DNA of 28,341 nt, from contig CAZQEU010000015.1 of assembly GCA_964592335.1 (NCBI GenBank), forward strand, positions 1-28,341, written 5' to 3'. Source of the DNA: CAZKUB01 sp964592335. Lineage in GTDB: Archaea; Thermoplasmatota; E2; DHVEG-1. Under the pieces are notes generated by a model. That model saw only the letters and a list, made by a program, of their open reading frames with translations, had not been told where the DNA came from and searched no databases. Both the position numbers and the translations under genes were made by a program. This document shows, piece by piece, positions 1-7,464 of this stretch (position 1 is the first letter of the stretch; each line of letters begins with the position of its first letter).

Positions 1-39
1 ATTTAATTCTTTTTCTCTATTTAGAAATTGTTTAAACAT
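1..39 (-). CDS. 5' end of an unidentified gene, cut by the window edge
   Basis: An ATG at 39 (minus strand) opens a frame of 13 codons that is still open at base 1. The visible peptide is MFKQFLNREKELN. The pattern F-x2-F-x-N-R-E-K-E-L resembles the N-terminus of the archaeal ATPase family (PF01637), many of whose members begin with a phrase like F-x-N/D-R-E-x-E-L. A TATA-like element (TATATA, 64-69) lies about 27 nt before the ATG, which is the spacing of a leaderless archaeal transcript. Only 13 residues are visible, so both the gene call and the family are tentative. Confidence 0.35.
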   Translation of the reverse strand, partial: MFKQFLNREKELN

Positions 40-92
40 GATTATGATAATCGTATTTTAAAATATATAGTTTTTGGTTTTTAGGCTTTAAA

Positions 93-166
93 TGCCCACA
101 TCGGGATTCGAACCCGAGTAGGAGCCTCCGCAGGGCTCCAGGATATCCAAACTACCTCATGCGGGC
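93..166 (-). tRNA. tRNA-Arg, anticodon GCG
   Basis: Read on the minus strand, the segment folds as a tRNA. The 7-bp acceptor stem (GCCCGCA with TGTGGGC, one G-T pair) is followed by a D arm whose outer three pairs form. The anticodon stem GAGCC/GGCTC is perfect, with loop CTGCGGA giving anticodon GCG, which reads CGC and other CGY arginine codons. The T stem is TCGGG/CCCGA with loop TTCGAAT. The discriminator is A at 93 and no CCA is encoded. There is no room for an intron. The 5' end lies directly against the stop codon of the upstream gene (stop at 169-167), so the tRNA is probably cut from the same transcript as cgi121. Confidence 0.93.
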
Positions 167-667
167 TTATTTAATTATATCAACCATAGCGATTTTTTCA
201 AGTATGAGATCGCCGTATTTATCTTCTGAAACTGTTTTAATCTCAGAATCAGTTATTCCAAACTTCTTGAGAGTATTAATGTCTCCTTTTAGTACTTTTT
301 TATCCTTTTTTAAATTATTTTTTTTCAAAAAATCATCAATTAAAGTATCGATTTTATCTGCATAAAAAACAGCTGCAATTCTACTTTTACCTTTTTTTAT
401 TCCCATTTTTGGAATCGCGATTTTAAGCTGTCTTTCACCAGAAGCATACAGCAAAATCTCCATAGAAAACGTATTTGTAGAATTATTTTTTGTATCAAAA
501 GCTCTTTTTGCATGTTCAAATGCAGATAGCAAATGTTTCTCATCAAAGATTAAATCAGCATTAAAAACCTGTATAATTACATTGTTTTCTTTTTCAAACT
601 TGTTAAGCTTTGATAGAAAATTATCTACATTTTCAATGTTTCCTTTTGCACCAATAATTTTTAACAT
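167..667 (-). CDS. cgi121: KEOPS complex subunit Cgi121
   Basis: This 166-residue protein looks like Cgi121, the subunit of the KEOPS complex that makes N6-threonylcarbamoyladenosine (t6A) at position 37 of ANN-decoding tRNAs. In that complex Cgi121 binds Bud32 and helps recruit tRNA. The family pattern is visible in the middle of the protein: a phrase V-F-N-A-D-L-I near residues 35-41, an amphipathic helix H-L-L-S-A-F-E-H-A-K-R-A-F, then M-E-I-L-L-Y-A-S-G-E-R-Q-L-K-I-A-I, the usual core of the family. Length is normal for the family (about 140-170). It starts 11 bases after the Hel308 stop, so the two are likely co-transcribed, an arrangement seen in other euryarchaea. Its stop codon touches the tRNA-Arg gene. 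That tRNA reads CGN codons and is not expected to be a t6A substrate. Confidence 0.85.
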   Translation of the reverse strand: MLKIIGAKGNIENVDNFLSKLNKFEKENNVIIQVFNADLIFDEKHLLSAFEHAKRAFDTKNNSTNTFSMEILLYASGERQLKIAIPKMGIKKGKSRIAAVFYADKIDTLIDDFLKKNNLKKDKKVLKGDINTLKKFGITDSEIKTVSEDKYGDLILEKIAMVDIIK

Positions 668-678
668 TTATATCCTAC

Positions 679-2853
679 TCATTCTACAAACTCTGATAAA
701 TCCTTTTCTTCTCCTTTAACACTTTCTCCTATTTGATTTTTAATACTCTTGGCGACTCCTTCTCCAATTGTTTTTACCTCTGCAAGACGTTTGAGAGGTA
801 CACCGCGAAGGTCATTGATGGTTTTAAATCCTTCTTTAAACAAAGAACGTGCACGGACACGACCAATGTTTTTAAGTTTAACCAAATCAAGTAATTCTTT
901 TTTACAGCCATACTGCACACGAAGCAGCAGATCTGATAAATCAGATACACAATCAAAATTATACATACGAGCAAATTCACGTGCTGCATGAAGAAGCCAT
1001 TGAACCATCTCAACAGTGTTATGTATATCACCAGGTCCAACATTGTATTTATTTACAATTCCATCCTCGGATACTTCATCAATCCAACTCTCAACCAAAC
1101 TTGCGGTTTTTAAATCACTTAGGAACCATTCGTATTCCTCACTAGAGATCATAGGTAGTTCAAGTAAAAAATCAGCTTTTTTAATTTCAGCCGTTTCCTC
1201 AACCCATGTATCACTTTTCCTTAGATACAGAGAACGTACATCAGGTGTCGAACATACTGCATGTAAAAAAGAAAGACTAGTAACATCGCGGCCACAGGAG
1301 TTCTCAAGTGCTTTTTTAAGTTGAAGAGCAGAAAGCGGATCGATATAAAGACTACTTGTTCTATTTCCAAAAATTGTAGCCATAATCTTATCATTTTTTA
1401 TCTCTTCGATAAAACCATTGTTTTGTAAAAAATCAACGGCGGTGTCAATCTCATTTTTTAAAGTTGAAACATCAGATTGATAAGAATAAAAAGTACTATC
1501 AACAAACTTGTAAATTCCATCTAGATCATCTACAAAACCAGTGGCAACCGTAGCCAATAGATGCATACGAAGTGCCGCTTGGCTTCCCAGTTTTGAATAA
1601 ATTGGTTCGGTATCGCCAAGAACATAATTTGTAAAAATCTGATCAAGTTGATTATTATTTTTTGCAACAGCTATTGCCTCACCAAATTTATCATAACGAG
1701 GACGACCTGCTCGTCCTGCTTGTTGTTTATACTCAAGTATTGGTATTGGATGCATACCAAAATTTGGGTCATAACGCCATAGATCACGTATGATTACACG
1801 CTGTGCAGGGATATTTACACCTGCAGCAAGAGTTGGTGTTGCAACAATGCATTTAATTACACGGTTTTTAAAACCAGTCTCCACGGTTCTCCTCTGAATG
1901 CTAGACAGGCCTGCGTTGTGAAAACTAACACCATTCTTCAAACAGTTAAACAATTTTTTATCAACAGATGTCGTCTCAGTTAGCTGTTTTTTCGAAGAAC
2001 TAAGCAAAGACTTTATTTCTTTTTTATCCTCCTCTGATAAAAGATTATTAACAATAGTGCTGAGTCTTGTTGCGACAGAGACAGTGGATCGTCTGGTATT
2101 TACAAAAACCAAGACTTGACCACCGTTTTTAATAGAGTTTTCAACGAGCAGCTCCACAGGTTTTTTTCTCTCGCCTTTTATTGATACGATTTTTCCATCA
2201 TCGAATTTAACATCTGTTTTAAAACAAACACCTTCACGAAGTGGAACAGGACGCCAGTCGGATTGCACTAGTTTTGCATCAAGCCACAAAGCAAGTTCTG
2301 TGGCATTCTTGATTGTTGCGGAGAGGGCAATAATCTGGGTTTTAGGATTCAGGCTTTTAAAATGTGAGATAATTACTTCAAGAGTAGGCCCACGGCCTGA
2401 ATCATGTATAAGATGAATTTCATCAATCACAAGAACTTTAATTGTGTTAAGCCATGAAATTTTATGACGCAGAAGAGAATCTGCTTTTTCAGAGGTACAA
2501 ACAATAATGTCAAAGCGTGCTAGACGTGGATCTGAATCATCCAAATCTCCTGTTGAAATACCTACTTTCAAACCAAGTTTTTCAAAAAGCTTTAGTTCCT
2601 CATATTTCTCACGTGCAAGTGCTTTTAATGGAACAATATAAAGAGCTTTTCCACCCTCATTTACAAGCTTGTTTACAATACCAAGATATGCAACAAGGCT
2701 TTTGCCACTTGCTGTGGGAATAGATAAAACAACGTTTTTACTATCTAATATAAATGGTAAAGCCTTTGCCTGTGGTGGATATAGTTCTTCTATGTTATGT
2801 GTGCTGAGAACTTCTTTTATCTCGTTTTTCACCGGTAGATTTTTAACTTTCAT
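679..2853 (-). CDS. hel308: Hel308 family ATP-dependent DNA helicase
   Basis: This 724-residue Ski2-like superfamily 2 helicase is of the Hel308 type, a 3'-5' DNA helicase that acts on stalled or branched replication forks. All landmark motifs are present: Q motif (Y-P-P-Q, residues 25-28), Walker A ASGKS (48-52), the family's DEIH box (144-147), SAT motif III and QAGRAGR motif VI. A winged-helix and ratchet region follows. The C-terminus carries a helix-hairpin-helix segment (KNIGRVRARSLF, then KTIGEGVAKSI) typical of Hel308 domain 5. Length matches the family (about 700-740). The ATG at 2853 is preferred over a TTG one codon upstream because it lies about 27 nt from a TATA box and no Shine-Dalgarno is present, as expected for a leaderless mRNA. 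Confidence 0.95.
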   Translation of the reverse strand: MKVKNLPVKNEIKEVLSTHNIEELYPPQAKALPFILDSKNVVLSIPTASGKSLVAYLGIVNKLVNEGGKALYIVPLKALAREKYEELKLFEKLGLKVGISTGDLDDSDPRLARFDIIVCTSEKADSLLRHKISWLNTIKVLVIDEIHLIHDSGRGPTLEVIISHFKSLNPKTQIIALSATIKNATELALWLDAKLVQSDWRPVPLREGVCFKTDVKFDDGKIVSIKGERKKPVELLVENSIKNGGQVLVFVNTRRSTVSVATRLSTIVNNLLSEEDKKEIKSLLSSSKKQLTETTSVDKKLFNCLKNGVSFHNAGLSSIQRRTVETGFKNRVIKCIVATPTLAAGVNIPAQRVIIRDLWRYDPNFGMHPIPILEYKQQAGRAGRPRYDKFGEAIAVAKNNNQLDQIFTNYVLGDTEPIYSKLGSQAALRMHLLATVATGFVDDLDGIYKFVDSTFYSYQSDVSTLKNEIDTAVDFLQNNGFIEEIKNDKIMATIFGNRTSSLYIDPLSALQLKKALENSCGRDVTSLSFLHAVCSTPDVRSLYLRKSDTWVEETAEIKKADFLLELPMISSEEYEWFLSDLKTASLVESWIDEVSEDGIVNKYNVGPGDIHNTVEMVQWLLHAAREFARMYNFDCVSDLSDLLLRVQYGCKKELLDLVKLKNIGRVRARSLFKEGFKTINDLRGVPLKRLAEVKTIGEGVAKSIKNQIGESVKGEEKDLSEFVE

Positions 2854-2876
2854 CAATATCTGTAAAGGGAAAGAAG

Positions 2877-2884
2877 TTATAAAA
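2877..2884. promoter_or_regulatory. TATA box shared by divergent hel308 and zinc-ribbon genes
   Basis: The 75-base gap between the two divergent start codons contains one clear TATA element, TTATAAAA, inside the near-palindrome GTTATAAAAC. Its centre is about 27 nt from the hel308 ATG and about 48 nt from the rightward ATG. No second TATA box is obvious, so the same element may serve both directions. Confidence 0.5.
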
Positions 2885-2928
2885 CAAAAGCTTTATTCAG
2901 GTTTAAAGAAAAAATTGAGTTGATTATT

Positions 2929-3240
2929 ATGGGCCGAAGACAAACCATGATGGAGAAATATAAACAACAGATGAAAGCATATCGAAAAAAAAGAATGCAG
3001 AAAGACAACACACCTTTTCTTCCACCAAGTGGTGTTGTATATGTAATGAATTCGTTAGATCCTACTAAAAAAATCAAGGTAGAGGTTGTAAAAACTCGTA
3101 CAAAACAACACCGTGAGATAATAGATAGTCTCGCGTGTCCTGTTTGTGGAAATCCTATGCAATGGGATTCAAAATGGGAAGGTTTTGTTTGCCAAAAGCA
3201 TGGTAAAAAAGCGATTTATGAGATTGTGGACTCAGATTAA
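2929..3240 (+). CDS. Small basic protein with C-terminal zinc ribbon, function unknown
   Basis: The 103-residue product starts with a basic helix rich in Met, Lys, Arg and Gln (residues 1-30) and ends with a compact zinc-binding segment, C-P-V-C-G near residue 70 and C-Q-K-H near residue 90. That gives a C-x2-C/C-x2-H ligand set. I do not recognise a named family. The ATG at 2929 is preferred to a TTG three codons upstream because a basic start M-G-R-R-Q follows it. A short GATTATT stretch precedes the ATG, as for several genes here, and may be a weak extended Shine-Dalgarno (GTGAT type). It heads a plus-strand group with a translation-factor-like gene and aIF5A, so a ribosome- or RNA-linked role is a reasonable guess only. 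Confidence 0.75.
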   Translation: MGRRQTMMEKYKQQMKAYRKKRMQKDNTPFLPPSGVVYVMNSLDPTKKIKVEVVKTRTKQHREIIDSLACPVCGNPMQWDSKWEGFVCQKHGKKAIYEIVDSD

Positions 3241-3295
3241 GAAAAATTACTGTGATTTTAAATAAAATAAATGTTATTAATGATTTGTGATTAGT

Positions 3296-3556
3296 ATGGT
3301 TGAAGAAAAAATAGGGGCTGTAGAACATTTCTTCACAAATGTAAGTGTTGCTGCAATAAAGATAACAAATGGTGAACTTAAAATAGGAGATACTATTCAC
3401 ATTGTTGGAGCTCATACTGATTTTAAACAAAAAATCAAAAGTATGGAAGTTGATAGAAATCCTGTTGAATCTGTAAAATCTGGTGATGAAGTCGGAATCA
3501 AAGTAAAAGACAGGGTTCGTGAGCATGATGTTGTATATAAAATACCTGAGGAATAA
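3296..3556 (+). CDS. Translation elongation factor-like protein (EF-Tu domain 2 fold)
   Basis: This 86-residue protein consists of one beta-barrel segment that resembles domain 2 of EF-Tu/EF-1A/IF2. Visible hallmarks are G-x-L-K-I-G-D-T-I-H-I near residues 28-38 and S-V-K-S-G-D-E-V-G-I-K-V near 60-71, the usual 'raised-loop, G-D-x-V' signatures of that fold. There is no GTPase domain. Stand-alone proteins like this are common in archaea and are annotated as 'translation elongation factor-like'; their role is not settled. The ATG at 3296 is chosen over a GTG at 3287 because GTGAT just upstream of the ATG looks like an extended Shine-Dalgarno. The next gene, aIF5A, starts 3 bases after the stop, so the two are co-transcribed. 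Confidence 0.8.
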   Translation: MVEEKIGAVEHFFTNVSVAAIKITNGELKIGDTIHIVGAHTDFKQKIKSMEVDRNPVESVKSGDEVGIKVKDRVREHDVVYKIPEE

Positions 3557-3559
3557 AAA

Positions 3560-3943
3560 ATGAAAGAATTAGCAGAAGTAAGAACATTAAAAGTCAATAG
3601 ATATATGATAATTGATGATGAACCGTGTAAAATAATGAGCATTTCAACTAGTAAACCAGGTAAACACGGTGAAGCAAAAGCACGAATAGAAGCAGTTGGT
3701 GTTTTTGATGGACAAAAAAGAAGTGTAGTACATCCTGTAAAACACAAAATAGGTGTACCAATAATTGATAAAAGAACTGCACAAGTAGTAGCGCTAATGG
3801 GCGATAATGTCCAGCTCATGGACATGGAAACATATGAAACATTTGAAATGCCGATACCAGAGGAATACAAAGGGAAACTGGAACCTGGTTCTGAAATATC
3901 ATATCTCATAGCACTTGGCAGGAAAAAAATAACTAGAGTATAA
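3560..3943 (+). CDS. eif5A: Translation initiation factor aIF5A
   Basis: The 127-residue protein is the archaeal homologue of eIF5A/EF-P, which binds the ribosomal E site and relieves stalling at difficult peptide bonds. The hypusination loop S-K-P-G-K-H-G lies at residues 31-37, and Lys35 is the expected site of the spermidine-derived modification. The following A-K-A-R-I-E-A-V-G-V-F-D-G and the C-terminal OB-fold segment are standard. Length is normal. A GAGGA Shine-Dalgarno sits in the last codons of the upstream gene, 8 bases before this ATG, which ties the two genes in one operon. Agmatinase, needed to make the polyamine precursor, follows 41 bases later. Confidence 0.96.
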   Translation: MKELAEVRTLKVNRYMIIDDEPCKIMSISTSKPGKHGEAKARIEAVGVFDGQKRSVVHPVKHKIGVPIIDKRTAQVVALMGDNVQLMDMETYETFEMPIPEEYKGKLEPGSEISYLIALGRKKITRV

Positions 3944-3950
3944 AAAACAA

Positions 3951-3956
3951 TATAAA
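3951..3956 (+). promoter_or_regulatory. TATA box before agmatinase
   Basis: TATAAA directly after the aIF5A stop, about 31 nt before the agmatinase ATG at 3985. This suggests agmatinase has its own promoter with almost no 5' leader, although read-through from aIF5A is also possible. Confidence 0.5.
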
Positions 3957-3984
3957 CCATTCCAACTTTTTTGTTATTGGCCTT

Positions 3985-4845
3985 ATGAATTTTCCAAATT
4001 ATTTCGCTGATGCCGAATCAAATTTAGATGAATCCGAGTTTGTAATAACTGGGGTTCCTTATGATAAAACATCTTCTTTTAGAAAAGGAGCTTTGAAAGG
4101 ACCAAGGGCTATTAGACAAGCAAGCTGGAATTTTGAGACATATAATATAGAAAACAATGTCGATATTAAAGATGTAAAGATACATGATTATGGAGACTTA
4201 GCTGTTGAAAAAAAATCACCTAAGGAAATGCATAATATTGTAAAAAAACATTTTAAAAATATTGTCTCAAAAAATAAAATACCCGTTACAATAGGTGGAG
4301 AACACTCAATTACACCCGGTATCGTTCATGCTTTTTCTGAGGATATATCGATTTTATCACTTGATGCACATATGGATTATAGAGAAGAGTATGAAAATGA
4401 GAAATATAACCATGCATGTGTCTTGAGAAGAATAGCTGATAATATTGATATCAAAAATATTGCGGTTCTTGGTATTAGATCAGCTGAGAAAGAAGAATTT
4501 GAAAAAGCAAAAAAAGATAAATTATTTTACAAGACCTCATCTGATTTTAAAACAGAAGGTATTAAAAAAATTTTAAAACAAACAAAAGAATATCTTGGAC
4601 AAAAACAAGTCTATCTAACCCTTGATATAGATTTTTTAGATCCTGCATATGCCCCAGGTACAAGCACACCTGAACCATTTGGTTTAAATCCTTTTGAAAT
4701 AATGGATATAATAAAATGTTTTGCACCAAAACTAATTGGATTTGACCTTGTTGAAGTATGCCCAAATTATGACAATGGACAGACATCAATTCTTGCTGCT
4801 AAAATAATTAGAAAAACAATAGAAAATATTTTTCTCTCTAGATAA
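3985..4845 (+). CDS. speB: Agmatinase (ureohydrolase family)
   Basis: This 286-residue arginase-fold enzyme most likely hydrolyses agmatine to putrescine and urea, feeding spermidine synthesis. All metal ligands of the family are visible: G-G-E-H-S (His107), S-L-D-A-H-M-D (Asp127, His129, Asp131) and D-I-D-F-L-D-P (Asp214, Asp216), followed by the loop A-P-G-T-S-T-P-E-P. His143 (N-H-A) is also in place. Length is typical. It follows aIF5A, which needs a spermidine-derived group for hypusine, and the same pairing occurs in other archaea such as Haloferax. Arginase or formiminoglutamase activity cannot be excluded from sequence alone, but the context favours agmatinase. Confidence 0.9.
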   Translation: MNFPNYFADAESNLDESEFVITGVPYDKTSSFRKGALKGPRAIRQASWNFETYNIENNVDIKDVKIHDYGDLAVEKKSPKEMHNIVKKHFKNIVSKNKIPVTIGGEHSITPGIVHAFSEDISILSLDAHMDYREEYENEKYNHACVLRRIADNIDIKNIAVLGIRSAEKEEFEKAKKDKLFYKTSSDFKTEGIKKILKQTKEYLGQKQVYLTLDIDFLDPAYAPGTSTPEPFGLNPFEIMDIIKCFAPKLIGFDLVEVCPNYDNGQTSILAAKIIRKTIENIFLSR

Positions 4846-4854
4846 TAGAGTTAC

Positions 4855-4864
4855 TTTAATATAT
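4855..4864 (+). promoter_or_regulatory. TATA box of the FKBP gene
   Basis: TTTAATATAT centred about 27 nt before the ATG at 4887, with no Shine-Dalgarno between them. This is the spacing of a leaderless archaeal promoter. Confidence 0.5.
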
Positions 4865-4886
4865 CATGATTTGATTCAACCCTAAT

Positions 4887-5993
4887 ATGCAAATTGAAAG
4901 AATAGCAGTATTAGGATTAGCAGTACTTATAATCGGAGCACTTTCGTTTTTTATCTTATCTCAGGAAAACCCTGAAACAGGAAAAACATATCTAGATGAA
5001 ATTGTTGAAAATGTATTTGGTCAATCCTCATCGTTAACAGTTGAAGAAGGCGATTGTGTGGATGTTCATTATTTGTTGAGATATGCATCTAATGATACTT
5101 TTATCGAGAATAACTCTGAGACAGATCCCTTGCAGATATATGTAAGCTTTGATGATTCTTCTTCTCCAGAGGGTTATGATACTTATTCCTCGGAACTTAT
5201 TGAAGGATTTTTAGAATCACTTGTTGGTTTAAAAGAAGGAGAAGAAACTAGTTTTACACTTTCTCCTGAAGAAGCATATGGTTATGGTCCAGAGATTGGT
5301 GATGAAATAGTGTTTTCTTATCCTGGCTCTGACGATCAAATAATAGAAATAATAGATATACAAGAAACTGCAGCTATGCCAGATGAGTTTATCAGTAGTT
5401 TTGGAGATGTACCTACTACACTTCTTTCTTTACGAACGAAAGTTGAAGAAGGTCAAAAAACCACTATGTATCCAGCTTGGGAAAACGCTACAGAATATGT
5501 TTTTGTAAACAAGACAACTGCTTATCTTTATACTACTCCCCCAGATGATAAGATGAATAATTTTACATGGACAAATTCTTCGGTTGGTATCCAGTACTGG
5601 GAAGATGTTTCAAGTGTTGTTAGTATGAACAATTCAACTATTATTATTCAACATAATCCCGAGATAGATGATACAATGAGTGTTCAGAGTATGTTTGGAA
5701 CAACTGTTTATACTGTTGTAAATGTTACATCTGATAAGATCAATTGTAGTTATCAGAATCCTTATACTGGCAATACATCTTATTCTCTGTTTGATAGAAG
5801 AGATACAATTGAGAGGAATGAAAGCCAGAGTCTTATTGTTGATTATCCTTCAGAAGCACTTCAGTATACTATATCTCAGCTTCTTCAATATGGTGTAGGT
5901 GTAGATTATTCTTTTAGCCTTAGTCCTCTAGCAGGTGAATCATTAAAGTATACAGTTACAGTTGAAGAAATCTATAAAACGTCATCAGATTAG
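4887..5993 (+). CDS. Membrane-anchored FKBP-type peptidyl-prolyl isomerase
   Basis: The 368-residue protein has one N-terminal hydrophobic segment (about residues 6-26), so the rest is probably outside the membrane. Residues 50-160 resemble FKBP/SlyD prolyl isomerases: V-E-E-G-D-C-V-D-V-H-Y-L at the start, then G-F-L-E-S-L-V-G-L-K-E-G-E near residue 111 and S-P-E-E-A-Y-G-Y-G, the classic flap. The remaining 200 residues are Asn/Thr-rich with several N-x-S/T sites, and end with a segment that again resembles the closing strands of an FKBP core, so a split or second domain is possible. A role in folding surface proteins is the likely job, matching the many secreted proteins nearby. The last stop overlaps the stop of the convergent DHH gene by 4 bases. 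Confidence 0.82.
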   Translation: MQIERIAVLGLAVLIIGALSFFILSQENPETGKTYLDEIVENVFGQSSSLTVEEGDCVDVHYLLRYASNDTFIENNSETDPLQIYVSFDDSSSPEGYDTYSSELIEGFLESLVGLKEGEETSFTLSPEEAYGYGPEIGDEIVFSYPGSDDQIIEIIDIQETAAMPDEFISSFGDVPTTLLSLRTKVEEGQKTTMYPAWENATEYVFVNKTTAYLYTTPPDDKMNNFTWTNSSVGIQYWEDVSSVVSMNNSTIIIQHNPEIDDTMSVQSMFGTTVYTVVNVTSDKINCSYQNPYTGNTSYSLFDRRDTIERNESQSLIVDYPSEALQYTISQLLQYGVGVDYSFSLSPLAGESLKYTVTVEEIYKTSSD

Positions 5994-7363
5994 TTTGAAA
6001 GCTGGTTTTTAATTTCTTTTTCTAAAAGATTAAGGAATTCTTCTTCTTTTCCTTTAGGTATTGTAGCACCAGCTGCGATACTATGCCCACCACCTACACC
6101 GTCAAATACACTTGCTGAATTTTTAAGTGCATCAGAAAGATTTAATCCTTTTTCAACAAGATTTTGTGTTGCACGAGCAGAGACCTTTATGTTTCCATCG
6201 TCTTTTTCAGCAAAACCTATAAGTGGCAACTCACAGCTTATATCTTCTTGGCTGAGAAGCATATTTGCAACTATTCCAACAATTGTATCCCGTATACCTG
6301 TTCCTGCATGAAAATACTGTAAGTATTTTCTTTTTATTATGCCTTCTTCTTTTGCAAACTGAAGTCCTTCCACCAAGTTTGCACGGTGTCCTCTGAGCAG
6401 ATTCTTTGCTTCTTTTAAATATTTGTCTCTATCTCCCAGGCAAACCTTCAGGCCAACATCATATTGGCCATATCGAGCGGTGGAATTTAGCAATGTTGCA
6501 AATTCTTTTGCTTCATGTAATTCTGATCCTTCAATTTCTTTTTCTAAAAGATATATCTCACCGATTATTTTTTTTGTATTCTTTGCACCAAAACCTTTTG
6601 TAAGTAAATTTTGTGCAATATTAGATATTATTAGCTTTCTTTCAGCCTTACTCAGATCAATCCATTTCCTCCAGCTGTCCCCGTCTTTCATGATTATTCC
6701 TAAATCCTGCAGAAAAGAAATACAAGCAGCTTCCCTACCTGTAATACCGGGTATTACTGGATTATTTGCATATTGTAAAAGTTTGTAAACAGGCCGGGTT
6801 TCTCTTCCAAAATAGCGTATATCCATAAGTGGTTTTACAAAACCTGTTTTCTCACCATCTTTTAGAATCTCTCTGTTAAGACCCGTTAGTTTCCCATGTC
6901 TTCTATCCTGCAGGTCGCCGATTGCTCCAATAATTGCCAATGATGATAAATCCATGTTTTTTTTATCAATTTTTTTTGAAACAAAATATGTTGCTCCTGC
7001 TCCACTTAGCTCAAATCCACCGTCATGACCAAATAAGTGTGGATTGAAATGAAAGGTTTTATTGGAATTATCTGGACACTCATGATGATCAGTTATAATC
7101 TTATTTAAATCAGGATAAACAGTTGAAATACTGCTGCCAAGATCCGTAAACCAAACAAGATCAGGGTTATCATTTTTAAGTTTTTCAATAACATTTTCAT
7201 CAAGTTGTTTTACAAACTCAATTGAAAATTCTTTTCCAAGTCTTTCAAGTGTTTTATATGCAATACTTCCTGCTGTTATTCCATCTGCATCGATGTGTGT
7301 TACTATTTTTATTTGCCTAGTCTTTTTTATAATTTGACCTATCTCATCTGCTCGATTATTCAA
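5990..7363 (-). CDS. Archaeal RecJ-like DHH nuclease (GAN type)
   Basis: This 457-residue DHH/DHHA1 phosphoesterase matches the archaeal RecJ homologues, some of which (GAN) bind the GINS part of the replicative helicase and are related to Cdc45. Motif I H-I-D-A-D-G is at residues 23-28, motif II D-L-G at 74-76, motif III D-H-H at 92-94, and motif IV A-I-G-D-L-Q-D follows near residue 155. The C-terminal DHHA1 signature G-V-G-G-G-H-S is near residue 425. All metal ligands are present, so it should be an active exonuclease. The start is a TTG at 7363, the only good choice: GAGG lies 11 bases upstream and a TATA-like TTTATACA at 7415-7422 gives a short leader. A Cdc45-like or RNA-directed (HAN-like) role is the main alternative. 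Confidence 0.85.
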   Translation of the reverse strand: MNNRADEIGQIIKKTRQIKIVTHIDADGITAGSIAYKTLERLGKEFSIEFVKQLDENVIEKLKNDNPDLVWFTDLGSSISTVYPDLNKIITDHHECPDNSNKTFHFNPHLFGHDGGFELSGAGATYFVSKKIDKKNMDLSSLAIIGAIGDLQDRRHGKLTGLNREILKDGEKTGFVKPLMDIRYFGRETRPVYKLLQYANNPVIPGITGREAACISFLQDLGIIMKDGDSWRKWIDLSKAERKLIISNIAQNLLTKGFGAKNTKKIIGEIYLLEKEIEGSELHEAKEFATLLNSTARYGQYDVGLKVCLGDRDKYLKEAKNLLRGHRANLVEGLQFAKEEGIIKRKYLQYFHAGTGIRDTIVGIVANMLLSQEDISCELPLIGFAEKDDGNIKVSARATQNLVEKGLNLSDALKNSASVFDGVGGGHSIAAGATIPKGKEEEFLNLLEKEIKNQLSN

Positions 7364-7414
7364 AAAAATTACATCCTCAAAAAAGGGTAATATAGAACAG
7401 GTAAAAAAAATTAT

Positions 7415-7422
7415 TGTATAAA
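7415..7422 (-). promoter_or_regulatory. TATA box of the DHH nuclease gene
   Basis: TTTATACA on the minus strand, centred about 55 nt before the TTG start. The expected transcript would carry a leader of about 30 nt with a GAGG ribosome site. A minus-strand T8 run at 7403-7410, just beyond, may also help end the upstream PFOR transcript. Confidence 0.4.
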
Positions 7423-7440
7423 TATTAAAATATTTTTTTT

Positions 7441-7464
7441 ATGGCGGATTTAGTCTTCCGCCAT
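7441..7464 (-). terminator. Perfect hairpin enclosing the PFOR stop codon
   Basis: The minus strand reads ATGGCGGA, an 8-base loop, then TCCGCCAT: an 8-bp perfect, GC-rich stem. The loop contains the TAA stop of the PFOR gene, and the 5' arm encodes its last residues (M-A-E-D). On the minus strand the stem is followed by an A run, with T8 about 30 bases further on; on the plus strand T7 follows directly. It may protect the mRNA 3' end or aid termination. Confidence 0.5.

Noticed and set aside
167..667. The KEOPS gene acting on the adjacent tRNA through t6A
   Set aside because: The tRNA has anticodon GCG and so decodes CGN; t6A is made on ANN-decoding tRNAs.
3412..3960. Minus-strand 182-residue frame opposite the EF-like gene and aIF5A
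   Set aside because: Both plus-strand genes are certain from conserved motifs; the reverse frame is a Ser/Thr-rich shadow.
5570..5993. A full second FKBP domain at the end of the prolyl isomerase
   Set aside because: Only closing-strand similarity is visible; the phrases of the flap and active site are missing, so I left it as a possibility in the gene entry.
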